Below are positions 54,066 to 64,000 of a stretch of DNA of 64,000 nt, one piece after another. Location of the stretch: assembly GCA_019671135.1 (NCBI GenBank), contig JAHRHY010000001.1, positions 558,001 through 622,000 on the forward strand. Reading direction: 5' to 3'. The stretch comes from Linnemannia hyalina (Eukaryota; Mortierellomycota; Mortierellomycetes; Mortierellales; Mortierellaceae). The notes beneath the pieces are model-generated. The model was not told the DNA's origin and did not search any database. It saw nothing but the letters and a program-made list of their open reading frames with translations. The translations under genes and the position numbers were made by a program. The stretch's first letter is position 1; every line of letters begins with the position of its first letter.

Positions 54066-55171
54066 ATGTCCACCATCCAGTCCGCAATGTCGCACATCCT
54101 GCCCTCCTCCCACACCAAGAGGATCGCCATCACCAACGTCGACTCATGGCTCGGCAGCTGCATTGCCGTCCATCTGGCCGAGAAGCTCGAGAAGAAGAGC
54201 TCCAAGGTTCAGATCGTCGCCCTGGCCTGCAAGGACAACACCCACGCCGACTTCGACAAGCTTAAGAAGTTCAAGAATGTCCACATCCACAAGGTCGACT
54301 ACAACGACGAAAAGTCGCTCGAGAAGGCTATCTCCGGTGTCAGCTGCTCCATCCTGATCCCTGAGATGACCGAACACCGTGTCAAGCACGCCAAAAACTT
54401 CCTCTCTGCCATGAAGAAGGAGAAGGTCAAGGAATGCTTGCTTCTGTCGGTTGCTGGTGCCGAGAGCAAGGATCACAACCTGAAGGAGATCGTGACCTTC
54501 CACGAGATCGAGCAGATGGTCGAGGAGCACTGCTCCTGCTACCTGGTCCTCCGCAAGAGCATCTTCAACCAGTGCTTCTTCCTCTGGAGTCCCACTGTCC
54601 AGGAGAAGGGTGAGTTTCCCATGTCCTGTACCGCCGAATGTCAGATGGCGCCTCTCGATGCTTGTGACCTCGTCTGTGCAATCGAGACCCTCGTTATTGA
54701 ACACTACCACGACCACGACAAGGTTGCTGAGGACGAGGAGTCGACCGACGACGACCACTCCACAAGAACAAGAAGTACACCCTCACCGGCCCCGACAAGA
54801 TCACCGCCCAGGGTCTCGTCCAAGCCATGAACGAGGAGACTGGCCAGCGTGTCCAGTTCAAGCAGGTCTCTCGCGAGGAACTCAAGAAGTACCTCGAGTC
54901 GCTCAAGAAGCGTGAGGACTGGTCTGAGCAGCTCAACGTCGATAGGTGTCACGAGATCGCCTCCCCCGAGTCCTTTGTTGCCGGAGGTGACCACCACCAC
55001 ATGGCCCCCAACGAGTCGATGATCAACCTGTTGTTGGACGAGCTCGAGCTTATCAAGAAAGGCGAGGCCGGCTTTTTCTCAGGCGATCTGGAGAAGATCC
55101 TCGGTCACCAGGGTAAGTCTGTTAAGGACTTTTTGCACAAGTACAAGGATGAGTTCCGTCGTCAGCACTAG
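54066..55171 (+). CDS. NmrA-like NAD(P)-binding protein, one-base frameshift
   Basis: Rossmann-fold protein of the NmrA-like/atypical SDR group, which senses or reduces via NAD(P); the exact role is unknown. The frame is open from ATG 54066 and carries KRIAITNVDSWLGSCIAVHL (dinucleotide-binding region), VHIHKVDYNDEKSLEKAI, CLLLSVAGAESKDH and FPMSCTAECQMAPLDACDL. After an acidic run (AEDEESTDDD) the frame must shift near 54759-54766 to continue with YTLTGPDKITAQGLVQAMN, the expected NmrA follow-on, to the stop at 55171. With one base restored (CAC-TC?-CAC-AAG) the product is 368 residues. Both halves share the same strongly biased, highly-expressed-type codon use, so a sequence error is as likely as a mutation. 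A non-consensus GTTGCT intron could also bridge the gap. Confidence 0.75.
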
Positions 55172-56975
55172 GATAGTCTATCCACACTCACTTCTTCTTA
55201 GCACGAGAACAACAGAGATCTTGCTGCAGTCAGTTGTGTCTCTGTTCGTTTCTTATTTCCGCACCTACAGAGCAATTGTATTCACAATAGCATAGTATTC
55301 GCGCCATTAAAAAAGCAAGAATCCCAAAGAATAAACGCAGTTCGATTGATTGCAACCTTTTCTTTTCTTTTGCTTGGACGAATGTCGAAGTGATGCATTA
55401 TCGGAGAGATCCTGTGCGATGGGTATGAGACGTGTCGAAGCGCACACACTGGTGAAACACGCATATACACGCTCAACCCCGCACAACAACCGACTCCATT
55501 TGACACCCAAGGGAATAGCCGAGAACCAGCAATGGGTTTCCGACATGGTGTATGCACACTGCGTTCAAAACGATGTACACCAACATATCCACGTCTCCAC
55601 CTTTTCACCACTCCAACGTTCATCCCCACTTTTGTGTTTGTTGTTCCCTTACCTGGCCTTCCGACCTTCTAGCCTGCAAAGAATGGATCGCTTCACACTC
55701 TCGCCCCCGCACCTCCACCGCCCATCAACTCCACTTTCTTTTTTAATTGTACCTTACATGGTTCTCCGAGCTCTTCTTTCCCCTTGTAACATTTACTTCG
55801 CTGCGGTGCAACCATAACTTATTTTTTTGCTGTATTTTTTTTCTCTCACTCTCCAGCTCTACCATCTCTTCTAGGTCCTGATCCCTCTTTCCGCCCTCTA
55901 AATAAATGGTGGATACCTCCTCTCCTCAACCCCACATTCCCCTCATCCCCACAACCCACTTTTTTTTCTCTCCGTCTTTGTGTATTGAAGACTATGCGCG
56001 CACGAAAAGTGGATCCATCTTCCCCAGGAAATGCACATCATCCTTTCCGGCCTTGTCTGTCCTGGGGAGAGAGAGGGAGGGAGAGAGTGTGTGAGTGTGT
56101 GTGTTTGTGTGAAAGTTGTACACCCAATAGGTACCGAGGGATGAAATAGGGTATGCGATTCAGGAACGTTCTTTTATTCTTTTGCTGTTTTGGTATCTCC
56201 TCCTGGATGACCTGAAGAGGGTTGTTTGTTAAAAAAATTTAAGTGGGGACGGGGATCTAGCTGACCAAAGATGAAATAAAAAATGGCCCTGAAAGGAATG
56301 AACGGATGAACGAACAAAGAGAAGTGAGTGTAGGGTCAAAAGGATCGAAGTTGAGACTGACTCCTCCTTTCCTCACTTACTTTCCTTCCCTCTCAAACCT
56401 TCCCTCATATCTGGCAGGCATCGCTCATGAACGTTTTTTTATTGTCGTCAAATTGGCCACTCGTACTAGATCAATGGCGAAAATCACTCCCCCGCCGAAT
56501 GAGCTTCTACGTCTTCTCCCGACTAATACACCATCATCCATCCTGCCTCTTCATCACTTTCTCCTCCTATAAAAAAAGAAATGAGCACCTCTAGTCTGTT
56601 TGCTCTATATGTATGAAGGAGTTCAGAGAGAAGGCATCGACAAAGCGGCAGTTTCACGACAACCTTTTTCCCCACAAATCAAAAGACGAAATAGGAAAAA
56701 AAAATGCGGGGAACGATTCTGTGTTGTTGTTATTGTTTTCCCTTTGTTGTCGTTGCACGATATCGCTGAACCCAAACAAATGGACGAGGTACTGGATTTT
56801 TTTTGGTTCTCAGCACAGGCGAAATTGTGCTTCCTTTCTTATTTGCTTACTTCTCTCTTTCGCTCTTGTCAATTGCGATCCAATAGGATGCTAAGGTTGG
56901 ACAACAAGACACTACAACACAGACTTGGTTTTGTAGTCGCTTCGGACATGAGGCAGATGGTGGGTTTGCTTGAAT

Positions 56976-57017
<42 letters not shown>

Positions 57018-58388
57018 CAACAAATCAGCAACGTAGAGGACAACGGCTCTCAAACAAACTGACCGACCAACATGCAAACCGATAAAGGCATTTCACACAA
57101 TCATTTTTTAGGCATACAAAAGAGTCATGCGGCAAGAAAAAAATATCAAAAGAGACCCACAACCGATCGCCTTTGACCATTTCGTTCACAAACGCAAGCG
57201 ACGTAAAAACAATATTACCCATGTACCCCGCACTCGAATTTCTGTTATGGTTGTTGATTGTGTCCTGTATTCTTCCACGCTCACCAGTCATGGGTGATTT
57301 GACTTCTTTTCCACTCATCAACTTCATCCCACACTTTTTTCTCCACTGTTCTCCCTTTGCTCGACCCCAGTTGTTGCCATAATTGTTCATGCCCTTTTTC
57401 ATTGTTCGTTTGTTGTCAAGCAATCGAGGGACTGAGCATCTTCAATGATTTCGGCCGACCGAACACGGAAGTACCGATGTCGACAAAATAAAATCTCACC
57501 TCCACCATTCAGCCCGTCATGCAGCATGTCCGTTTGTTTATTTGCAATGGTCCTGACCTTGTCTTTCTCTCAATTGACAAAACAAGTAACCCCAGCCATT
57601 CAGCGTAGTTCCACACCAAAATGTCCAGGTCACCAATGAGCTCCCACAGGCTCCATTTTTAGCTACCCTTCAGTAGCAGCTCTTCTTTCTCCAATACCCC
57701 GCATTTTTCTTATTTTTCAAGCATGATCACGAAACCTTTTGTGTGTGCTTGTTTTGTTCCCTTTTTTGGGTCCGCATGTGTTATCACTCGCCCCTCCACC
57801 CTCGTCGAACTTGCACGCACAGGACCTAAAACAACTTCTCCTTTTTGTTTGTTTTTGTATGCGACTGAGTACTGATGTTATCTTCACACAAAACAGAACC
57901 CCGTGTGCTCTCTTTTTTTTTGTTCTCTCTTTTGTTCTCTATCTCTCTGTGTTGGTTTCTCTCCCCCTCAATCGCATCATCCTCCATCGTGAATTCGTTA
58001 TCCAGTTACACCCCTATCCAAGTTTCTCGCTCTTTGCTCACGCCCATATTCATATTCATATGCAATGCAAGTGTCAGATACATTTGCCCGACCTTCAATC
58101 ACATTCATTTTGTTACATTGTTACATGTTTGTGTCTGTTTGAAAAGAGCTGTCATTATTATTACTGGAATATTGTTTTGGGTTACTATACAAGAGGGGGT
58201 AAGGGTGTTCGTTTGTTGTGGCAGTATTGTAGCAAGCGAAAGCAAAAAAAAAAAAAAAGAGAATTAAAAGTACAAGAGGGTAAAGAGGTGGAGCGAGAAG
58301 GAGTGGACTATATCACAGGCATATGAGTTGTTGAAAAAAGAAGGTTGGGGAGAGGTGAAAAGAGAACAAGGGTGGGAAATTTCTTCCT
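55172..58388. other. Long intergenic region, NmrA-like / CreA 3' flanks
   Basis: About 3.2 kb. It holds an (AAC)n microsatellite at about 56977-57018 and low-complexity tracts. Frames up to 195 codons exist (for example 57739-58326) but are rich in Phe/Leu/Ser from T/C runs and show no motif or splice pattern. No gene is called. Confidence 0.4.
56977..57018 (+). repeat. Microsatellite (AAC)n, about 14 units
   Basis: Uninterrupted AAC/ACA units in non-coding sequence. Confidence 0.85.
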
Positions 58389-59330
58389 TCAGATGAACAA
58401 TGTGCTCATGATGGCCGAGATAGGAGGCAGGGTCACGCCCTGGGAAGGACGGAAGGGCGCCAAGACGGGAGGAGGCAACATGGTGGTCGCAGTCGAGGCA
58501 GGGGATGCCTTGGGGCTGGGGGGGAGTGAGAAAAAGTTGCTGCTGGTCGTGTTCTGGAACTGGAACTGCATTGGGGGCTGCTGGTTGTTGTACTGCTGTT
58601 GAGGGTAGTGTCCATGGTAGACGTGGTGGTGGGGCACGGGCGACGACTCAGGCGTGAAGAGAGGCGAAGAGGAGGCGTCGGATTCCGAGTCGGACATGGT
58701 CTGAGATGCTGGAGAGGCCGAGCCGTTGGTGAGCGGGGGTGAGGGCGCCATCATCATGGGGGGAGAGTACTCCTTGTGGGCGTGTGCCATCGATGGGTAA
58801 GGCGATGGGCGGTTGTTGAGGTGGTGTTGACGCTGCTGAGATGATGACGACTTGATAGGCGAAGGCGAACGAGAAGGTGTAGAGGTAGAAGACGACGAGG
58901 TTTTGTCAAAGGCGACCATGACGACCTTCATGAAGGGCTTGATCGAAATGTGGCAGGGGGGTGCGGTCGAACGCTCCTTCTTGGCTTTGGTGGTCGAGTG
59001 GATGCGCATGTGGCGAGTCAATTCGTCCGAGCGCGAGAAGCGCTTCTGGCAGGTGGAGAAGGAGCACTGATGGGGGCGCTCTCCGGTGTGGGTCCTGATG
59101 TGACGGGTCTGGTGCTCGAGACGGTGGAACGACTTTGGGCAGATGTGGCATTTATATGGGCGAGGCGCATCCTGGCCACTCCTGGGGACCGCAGCCGAGG
59201 CGGTCTTTTGTTGCTTGGGTGCTGGGGCCATGGTCATGATGGTCATGTTCATTTCGTTGCTGTTGTTGACAATATCGGCGGTGTTGGCGAGAGACAAGAG
59301 AGAGTTGGCAGCTGAGTGAAGTGCAGACAT
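58389..59330 (-). CDS. creA: C2H2 zinc-finger repressor CreA/Mig1
   Basis: Carbon-catabolite repressor, a nuclear DNA-binding protein that binds GC-rich SYGGRG-type sites when glucose is present. Single exon, 313 residues. Seen: two adjacent C2H2 fingers at about 58-115, [38 protein letters not shown] and onward in sequence, finishing [34 protein letters not shown] is diagnostic for the CreA/Mig1 group. A basic segment follows the fingers. The rest is Ser/Pro/Gln-rich with [14 protein letters not shown] phosphorylatable patches, a His/Gln-rich stretch (about 230-260), and a C-terminal [12 protein letters not shown] that may be a short repression motif. The 5' leader contains GTTGTTGATA repeats (about 59333-59380). 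Confidence 0.9.
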   Translation of the reverse strand: MSALHSAANSLLSLANTADIVNNSNEMNMTIMTMAPAPKQQKTASAAVPRSGQDAPRPYKCHICPKSFHRLEHQTRHIRTHTGERPHQCSFSTCQKRFSRSDELTRHMRIHSTTKAKKERSTAPPCHISIKPFMKVVMVAFDKTSSSSTSTPSRSPSPIKSSSSQQRQHHLNNRPSPYPSMAHAHKEYSPPMMMAPSPPLTNGSASPASQTMSDSESDASSSPLFTPESSPVPHHHVYHGHYPQQQYNNQQPPMQFQFQNTTSSNFFSLPPSPKASPASTATTMLPPPVLAPFRPSQGVTLPPISAIMSTLFI

Positions 59331-61865
59331 GTGGTTGTTGATGGTTGTTGATAGTTGTTGATAGTTGTTGATAGTTGTTGGTATATGATGTACACGGGAT
59401 AATACAGGGATGAATAAAGAGAGTCTTGATGGAAGGGAAGTGAAAAGTGGAAGTAGTAAAAAGAAGAAAAAGGAAAGAAAAAAAAACTGGAAAGAAGGGG
59501 GGAAATGGGGTCCGTTTATATACGGGTGAAGAAGGGACTGGAGAGGGAGAGGGATAGAGCGGAGAGTGAGAAAGGGCGGAAGAGAGGGGGAAAAAGTGGA
59601 GACAAAGAAGGTTGCCGCATTTTTTGATGTTCTCTCTTATCTGTTGTCTCACACATATAACAAGATCACTTACTATTAAATCAGATAGTATTCTATCCGC
59701 ACTTGCTCATTTTAAAGCACAGTGTTCAATTCAATCCACACATTACTATCCCACAGACATCGAAAACTGTATCCTCTCTTGCTCATATTCATACAAATAT
59801 AGTCAATTGCACTGGCACAACAGCACAACAGCGCGGGGAGGAGAACTACAAACATTATCAATGTGGGGATAGAAGGGCAACTTTCCTTTTCCGCACTCGT
59901 GCCCTTCTTGTTTATTGTCGTTTACCTTCTCATCTTCAACATCCCAAACTCATATGCTTCCTCCACCCTTCACCTCCACCCCTCATTGCCCTTTCTTTTT
60001 TTCTCTCGCTCCATTCTTCCCAGATAGGTAGGCAGAGTAGGCCACTATCGCCTCTTCTAGCACATAGGCATTGCATACTATCAGTCAAGAAAAAAAACGA
60101 CTAAAGGAACAATTAGGATCGCCTCTCCTCCTTAATCTTTCTTGAACCAACCTTCATCACGCTGCTGAAAGCCACTCTCAGCCTCATCCTCCTACTCGTT
60201 CCACATCTTTCCGTATCCACACTTGGCCCGAACTCTTCCTCGAGTTTTCCATGCGTTCATTGGTCTTATCGACCCTTGGTTGTATCGACCGACAAACATC
60301 CACGTTTCCCTTTCTTCACTTCTGCTCAACCACTTGTATGATTTGTTCCCTCGCACAACCAACCTAACCTGCCCCATACCTTCCCCTCATCTCCTCTCCC
60401 AGGTACAACGAATGAGAGCCATTCTGGGCCGGGTTCAACTTTCAGGGACTGGGGCTGGTTACCCCTGAGTTCATAAAGGTTCTTTCATGCTTCTATATAT
60501 TACTTGAGGAACGCGTATACCATGTAGCTCCACATCACCCATCCTCATTTACTAGGAATGGTTGACGCAGTTCTGCCCCTACCCGTAAATACCCCGATTT
60601 TTTTTTCTACTCAAAGACTCATTCCATCTCATCCGTTACAATTGAGGGAGTGAACACCCAAGCACTCACAGAAAGACGAGAGCTGTCTATTCTTGAATCA
60701 GATCGAACGGGAAAAAAAACAAGGAATCATCAAAACAAATCGTGCTTTTGAGCGATAGCATACTGCTGTAGCAAGCTGTCATAAGTCATAGTTTCCTGCT
60801 TCCATATCTTCTCCTTCTTCCTCTCCTCCTCCTTTTCTTATCCCTTACCTCCCCGAGGATGCCCATGAAAGGATCGGATTTGTTTACTCTTTTCCTCTGA
60901 TTATGCAGTGCCAAAGCAATACCTTGATTCAAGTGTTACAGACAGATAAAAACAAATGGCTCCAAAAATGACAACAATAGCGCAATGCGGACATGTGCAA
61001 GAAAAATCAATAGCAAAATGGCAATTTTGCTGGTGCGTTGAGAGAGGGGAAGGGAGGCACAGAAGGAGAAATCGCCCGTGCTTTTTGCAAACCCAAACAA
61101 CCACCTCTATTTTTCGTATGCTCTCTTCCTAAATTCTCCTTGGCCTTGCTTTTGGACTCTCTCTCAGAGAGAGAGAGTGTATGTGTGCTCATTGCTGGAC
61201 CACTTGCACCTCATGTAAGGGAGTTATCGGCCATTGAAGGGAAGCGTTGAGGCATATGGAAGAGACGTCTGGACATGTCCCACTTACCCATCCTGGATAT
61301 TTTCGTATCAAGATATTTCAGGTACAGGGCAGAAGCGGATACCAGGTTAGGGACTACGTTTCCTGGATTACCGTGAGACCTCTCCTGCGACTTTTTTGGT
61401 TGATCGATCAGGGTCCTAGATCCCCATTAACCGTTCCAAGCGATCAAAAGTCGTCAAAAACGACGCTGCCCTTCTTTCTCCTGCTCCTTTGTTGTTCCAA
61501 CTCACATTTCTCAGTTGTACATCCTAACATGAACCATGCTAGGTCCTACGTAGCAAGAAAAAGGTTTGTTTTGCTGTCAAGGTGCGCTTTGCAATCGACA
61601 TGTATTGCTCTGTTGCGCGTTGCTATTGTTTGGGGACGAGATAAGTAAGAGATCATATGTATTTTTCTTTTCTCGCTTCTTGTGCACACATTTTTTTATT
61701 TGCCTCATAGGCCCTGCCAGCCTTTGGCCAACATTCAAAAACAAATATGAAAAGGGAACCGAGCGCCATTGTTGTTGTATGTTGATTGTTTCCTATTGCT
61801 TCTCAACAATCAACAACAACAAAGGACAACATAATCAGGAGGAGGAGGAGAGCACAGCTACTTGC

Positions 61866-61889
61866 TCTACGATAAGCACTTATCGTAGA
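61866..61889. repeat. Perfect palindrome, 11-bp arms
   Basis: TCTACGATAAG and CTTATCGTAGA flank a CA centre. It could be a hairpin or a dimeric protein-binding site; function unknown. Confidence 0.6.
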
Positions 61890-62861
61890 CCAGCTCCTCT
61901 TCAAAGTCCCCATCTCCTGGCTCCACCTTCCTTCCTCTGAATCCTGGATCATACCCCCGCTTTTTTTTGGTGGCCACCACCATTTTGTGTCATGTTTTCC
62001 CCCGATCATAACGCGAGAAGGAGAAGCCCTTTTTTTCTTCCTCTGTTTTTAGACCCCATTTGAAAACTTGGTACTCCTCCCCTTCCTGATATACACCCTC
62101 CGTCATGAGACCCTTCCTCTCAACTCTTGACCTCTCTCCTGCATGCCCCATTCTCCCGTTTAGCCATAATCGTGGCATAAGACTCCGCAGATTGCGGTCG
62201 CTCAGTAGGTTGGGTTTGGTCGGCCGCCCATTAATGGGGTGTGTAAGCGACGATCCAAAGAGCCGGCCTGCATATTGCGAGCGACTTGCGAGAAAAATAA
62301 ATGGAACTCAAGGATACTGTCTATGCTGAGTTTCATAATCGCCACGTAATTTTCATCATCCATGCCGCTTTCTTCTTCTCTCCTCCTTATCTCTATACAA
62401 ATACAGAGAACAACAACTCCACCCTTCATAAAGCCCCGCGCAACGGCCTAGTCGCTCTTTCTTTTCTCCTCCCTTCCCTTGTTCAATTGTTATAATATCG
62501 TCGTTGTTTAGAAAAATAATATTTCCCCATCTTTGTACTCCTTTTTTCCGCGTGTTGGTTCTGCTGAGATCAAACTGTCTTGGATGGCTGGCCAGTCAGG
62601 AGCGCAGGAGAGCCAGATTTGTATGGCCGCGAAACCATTTTTCGACCTCCTCTGGCGAATAGGAGTTGGATCGGCTTCCGATCCTCTCCAGTTTCTTCCG
62701 ATATGGAGTTCTTATGAGGAGGTTGGAAGGAGGGATAGGGACAGGGGTTGTGGGCAGGGAAAGAGTGGGACAGGGGGAGGAGGGGAATAGGGAACCAGGA
62801 AGGGAAAGAGGAGAAATGAGGGGTAAGAGAGGATACACTTTCTGGGACTTTTGAGTTGAAG

Positions 62862-62887
62862 TTTTTTTTTTTTTTTTTTTTTTTTTT
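62862..62887 (+). repeat. Homopolymer T26
   Basis: Twenty-six T in a row in non-coding DNA. Confidence 0.9.
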
Positions 62888-64000
62888 GTTTGCCTGGTTC
62901 ATAACACTTCTGTGTTAGCAAGAAACCCTTCTCCTTCCCCTCCTTCCTCCTTTTCCTATGTCTCCCTCTTTGAGCGACGTACAGCCAACCCTTTCTCCCC
63001 CGCATTTTTCTTCTTTGTGAGAATATTGTTAGGGTTTGGATCAAGAAATATGAGTTGATTGCCTTTTCTTTGGCCGTCTTGATTTCATTTTGTTTACGCT
63101 TGTAATTTGGTTATTTCTCGTTGCTTCTTAGTTGAACTCAACGGATCAAAGCGGCCACAGGGCTAAATTAGATATCTGTCGCATACTCCAGGTGACCTTG
63201 GTACGCCGGGGAGCAGTACAAAAGGGATTTTCACCCATGTATTTTGAGATACCATCCGTCCTCCCCTCTTTTACTTCCTTATCCCACTCTCTTTTTTTTC
63301 GTAGAAAGCAATAGTACTGTACCGTCATCATTTCTTTCTTCTTTTCTTGGTCAGCCTTGTTGTGGGACAGTACAATACAGACCGTACGATACATGCCCAT
63401 TTTTTTTTCTTCCTGAGATTTCATTTCTACTCCGCGAATTGGCCATCTTGGCTACAAGATGGTGCAATTACTTTTTTTTTTTTCTTCCTTCCTTCCTTAG
63501 TTCACAAAAAAATAAAATGACCCGAGAAGGATGTATCTTCCTCAAGTGCCTTTTTTCAATAACCGTTTAGCCCTTCTCCTTATCACTTACCCACTTACTA
63601 CCCATTCCCCAGGTTTGGTTTCCATCACTGGAGCTGAAGCTGGAACTGGAGCTGGAGTCGTATAGTCTACTTTTGTTATGAGAATAAAAAGAGCGATGGT
63701 GGAGTGGAGATTTGAAAACGAGGGGAAGCAAGTTTACCCCTCATCAAAAAGAGCTTGACCATGCTTTTTGAACCTGGGGTAATAGATATGTGTCTTTAGG
63801 AAAGTGGGGATATTCTTGTTGTTAAGAATAGAAAACCAGAGGTGGAGAAATAGGTGGATATGGCTACGATGGTGGAGTGAGCAGTGAGGAACGACATGTT
63901 CGTGCACCAATCATAATATCATTTCATGGCAGCTTACTTTTTTACTGTACTGAATCCCCGTTACCCAGCAACCATTTGCTAGCTCTTTTCTCTCCTCTAC

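Larger units (their letters stand above)
59331..64000. other. Long region without a recognised gene
   Basis: About 4.7 kb was read on both strands. The CreA promoter occupies the left part (AGTTGTTGAT repeats, purine-rich leader). It also holds a perfect 24-bp palindrome at 61866-61889, T26 at 62862-62887, and a CTGGAG(CT/AA) minisatellite at about 63630-63658 (encoding a Ser run on the minus strand, without flanking exons). Frames up to about 130 codons are present but show no motif, start context or splice chain. No tRNA was seen. Confidence 0.4.

Noticed and set aside
54144..54758. 204-codon open frame antisense to the NmrA-like gene
   Set aside because: Same cause: a shadow of a highly biased coding strand.
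57739..58326. 195-codon + strand frame
   Set aside because: Its composition follows T/C-rich low-complexity DNA; no motif, no start context and no splice chain.

Overview
The window is nuclear DNA of a filamentous fungus, most likely an early-diverging lineage such as Mortierellomycotina. This rests on short GT-AG introns with CTAAC/CTAAT branch sites, a CreA/Mig1-type regulator, CYP52-like P450s, a fungal-type GAPDH, and large gene families typical of those genomes. No ribosomal RNA, tRNA or CRISPR array was recognised.

Layout. 1-1452 (-): 3'-truncated lipid-droplet hydrolase LDAH. 2064-6453 (+): inositol-polyphosphate 5-phosphatase. 6668-8878 (+): pinin/SDK splicing factor. 9625-12590 (-): DNA polymerase eta. 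14295-16154 (+): GAPDH. 17555-21512 (-): DUF4097-like protein with a 2.4-kb intron. 23921-29279 (-): tandem pair of P450 genes. 29854-30996 (-): F-box protein. 32041-34352 (+): SERINC/TMS1. 34353-39000: a decayed accessory patch holding a frameshifted unknown gene, two diverged structured repeats, and a nonsense-mutated, internally deleted relative of the nuclease described next. 40253-42746 (-): CCR4 deadenylase. 43621-51579: an 8-kb transposon. 51653-52621 (+): small coiled-coil protein resembling BLOC-1 subunit 5. 52905-53516 (-): CMC1. 54066-55171 (+): NmrA-like protein with a one-base frameshift. 58389-59330 (-): CreA/Mig1. 59331-64000: no gene recognised.

The standout is the transposon. 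It has 26-bp imperfect terminal inverted repeats, an exact 9-bp flanking duplication (GACATTGGG, the size Mutator-like elements make), and two divergent genes. One is a MULE transposase with a SWIM zinc finger, interrupted by two single-base insertions. The other is an uninterrupted 1,295-residue protein that joins an N-terminal XPG/FEN1-family nuclease to a C-terminal Fanzor (eukaryotic TnpB-like RuvC nuclease). The expected acidic residues of both nuclease centres are visible. Between the fusion's stop codon and the right terminal repeat lie two copies of a 17-bp repeat, each able to form a hairpin with a UUCG tetraloop. That is where a Fanzor guide RNA would be expected. The element sits in the shared promoter region of CCR4 and the BLOC1S5-like gene, 64 bp from the latter's start codon.

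The host genes are mostly housekeeping and unrelated in function; they form no operon-like unit. Several single-base frameshifts lie in or beside short homopolymers, including one in an otherwise well-conserved host gene, so some may be assembly errors. All splice junctions were inferred by reading GT/AG sites in frame and have not been tested against transcripts.
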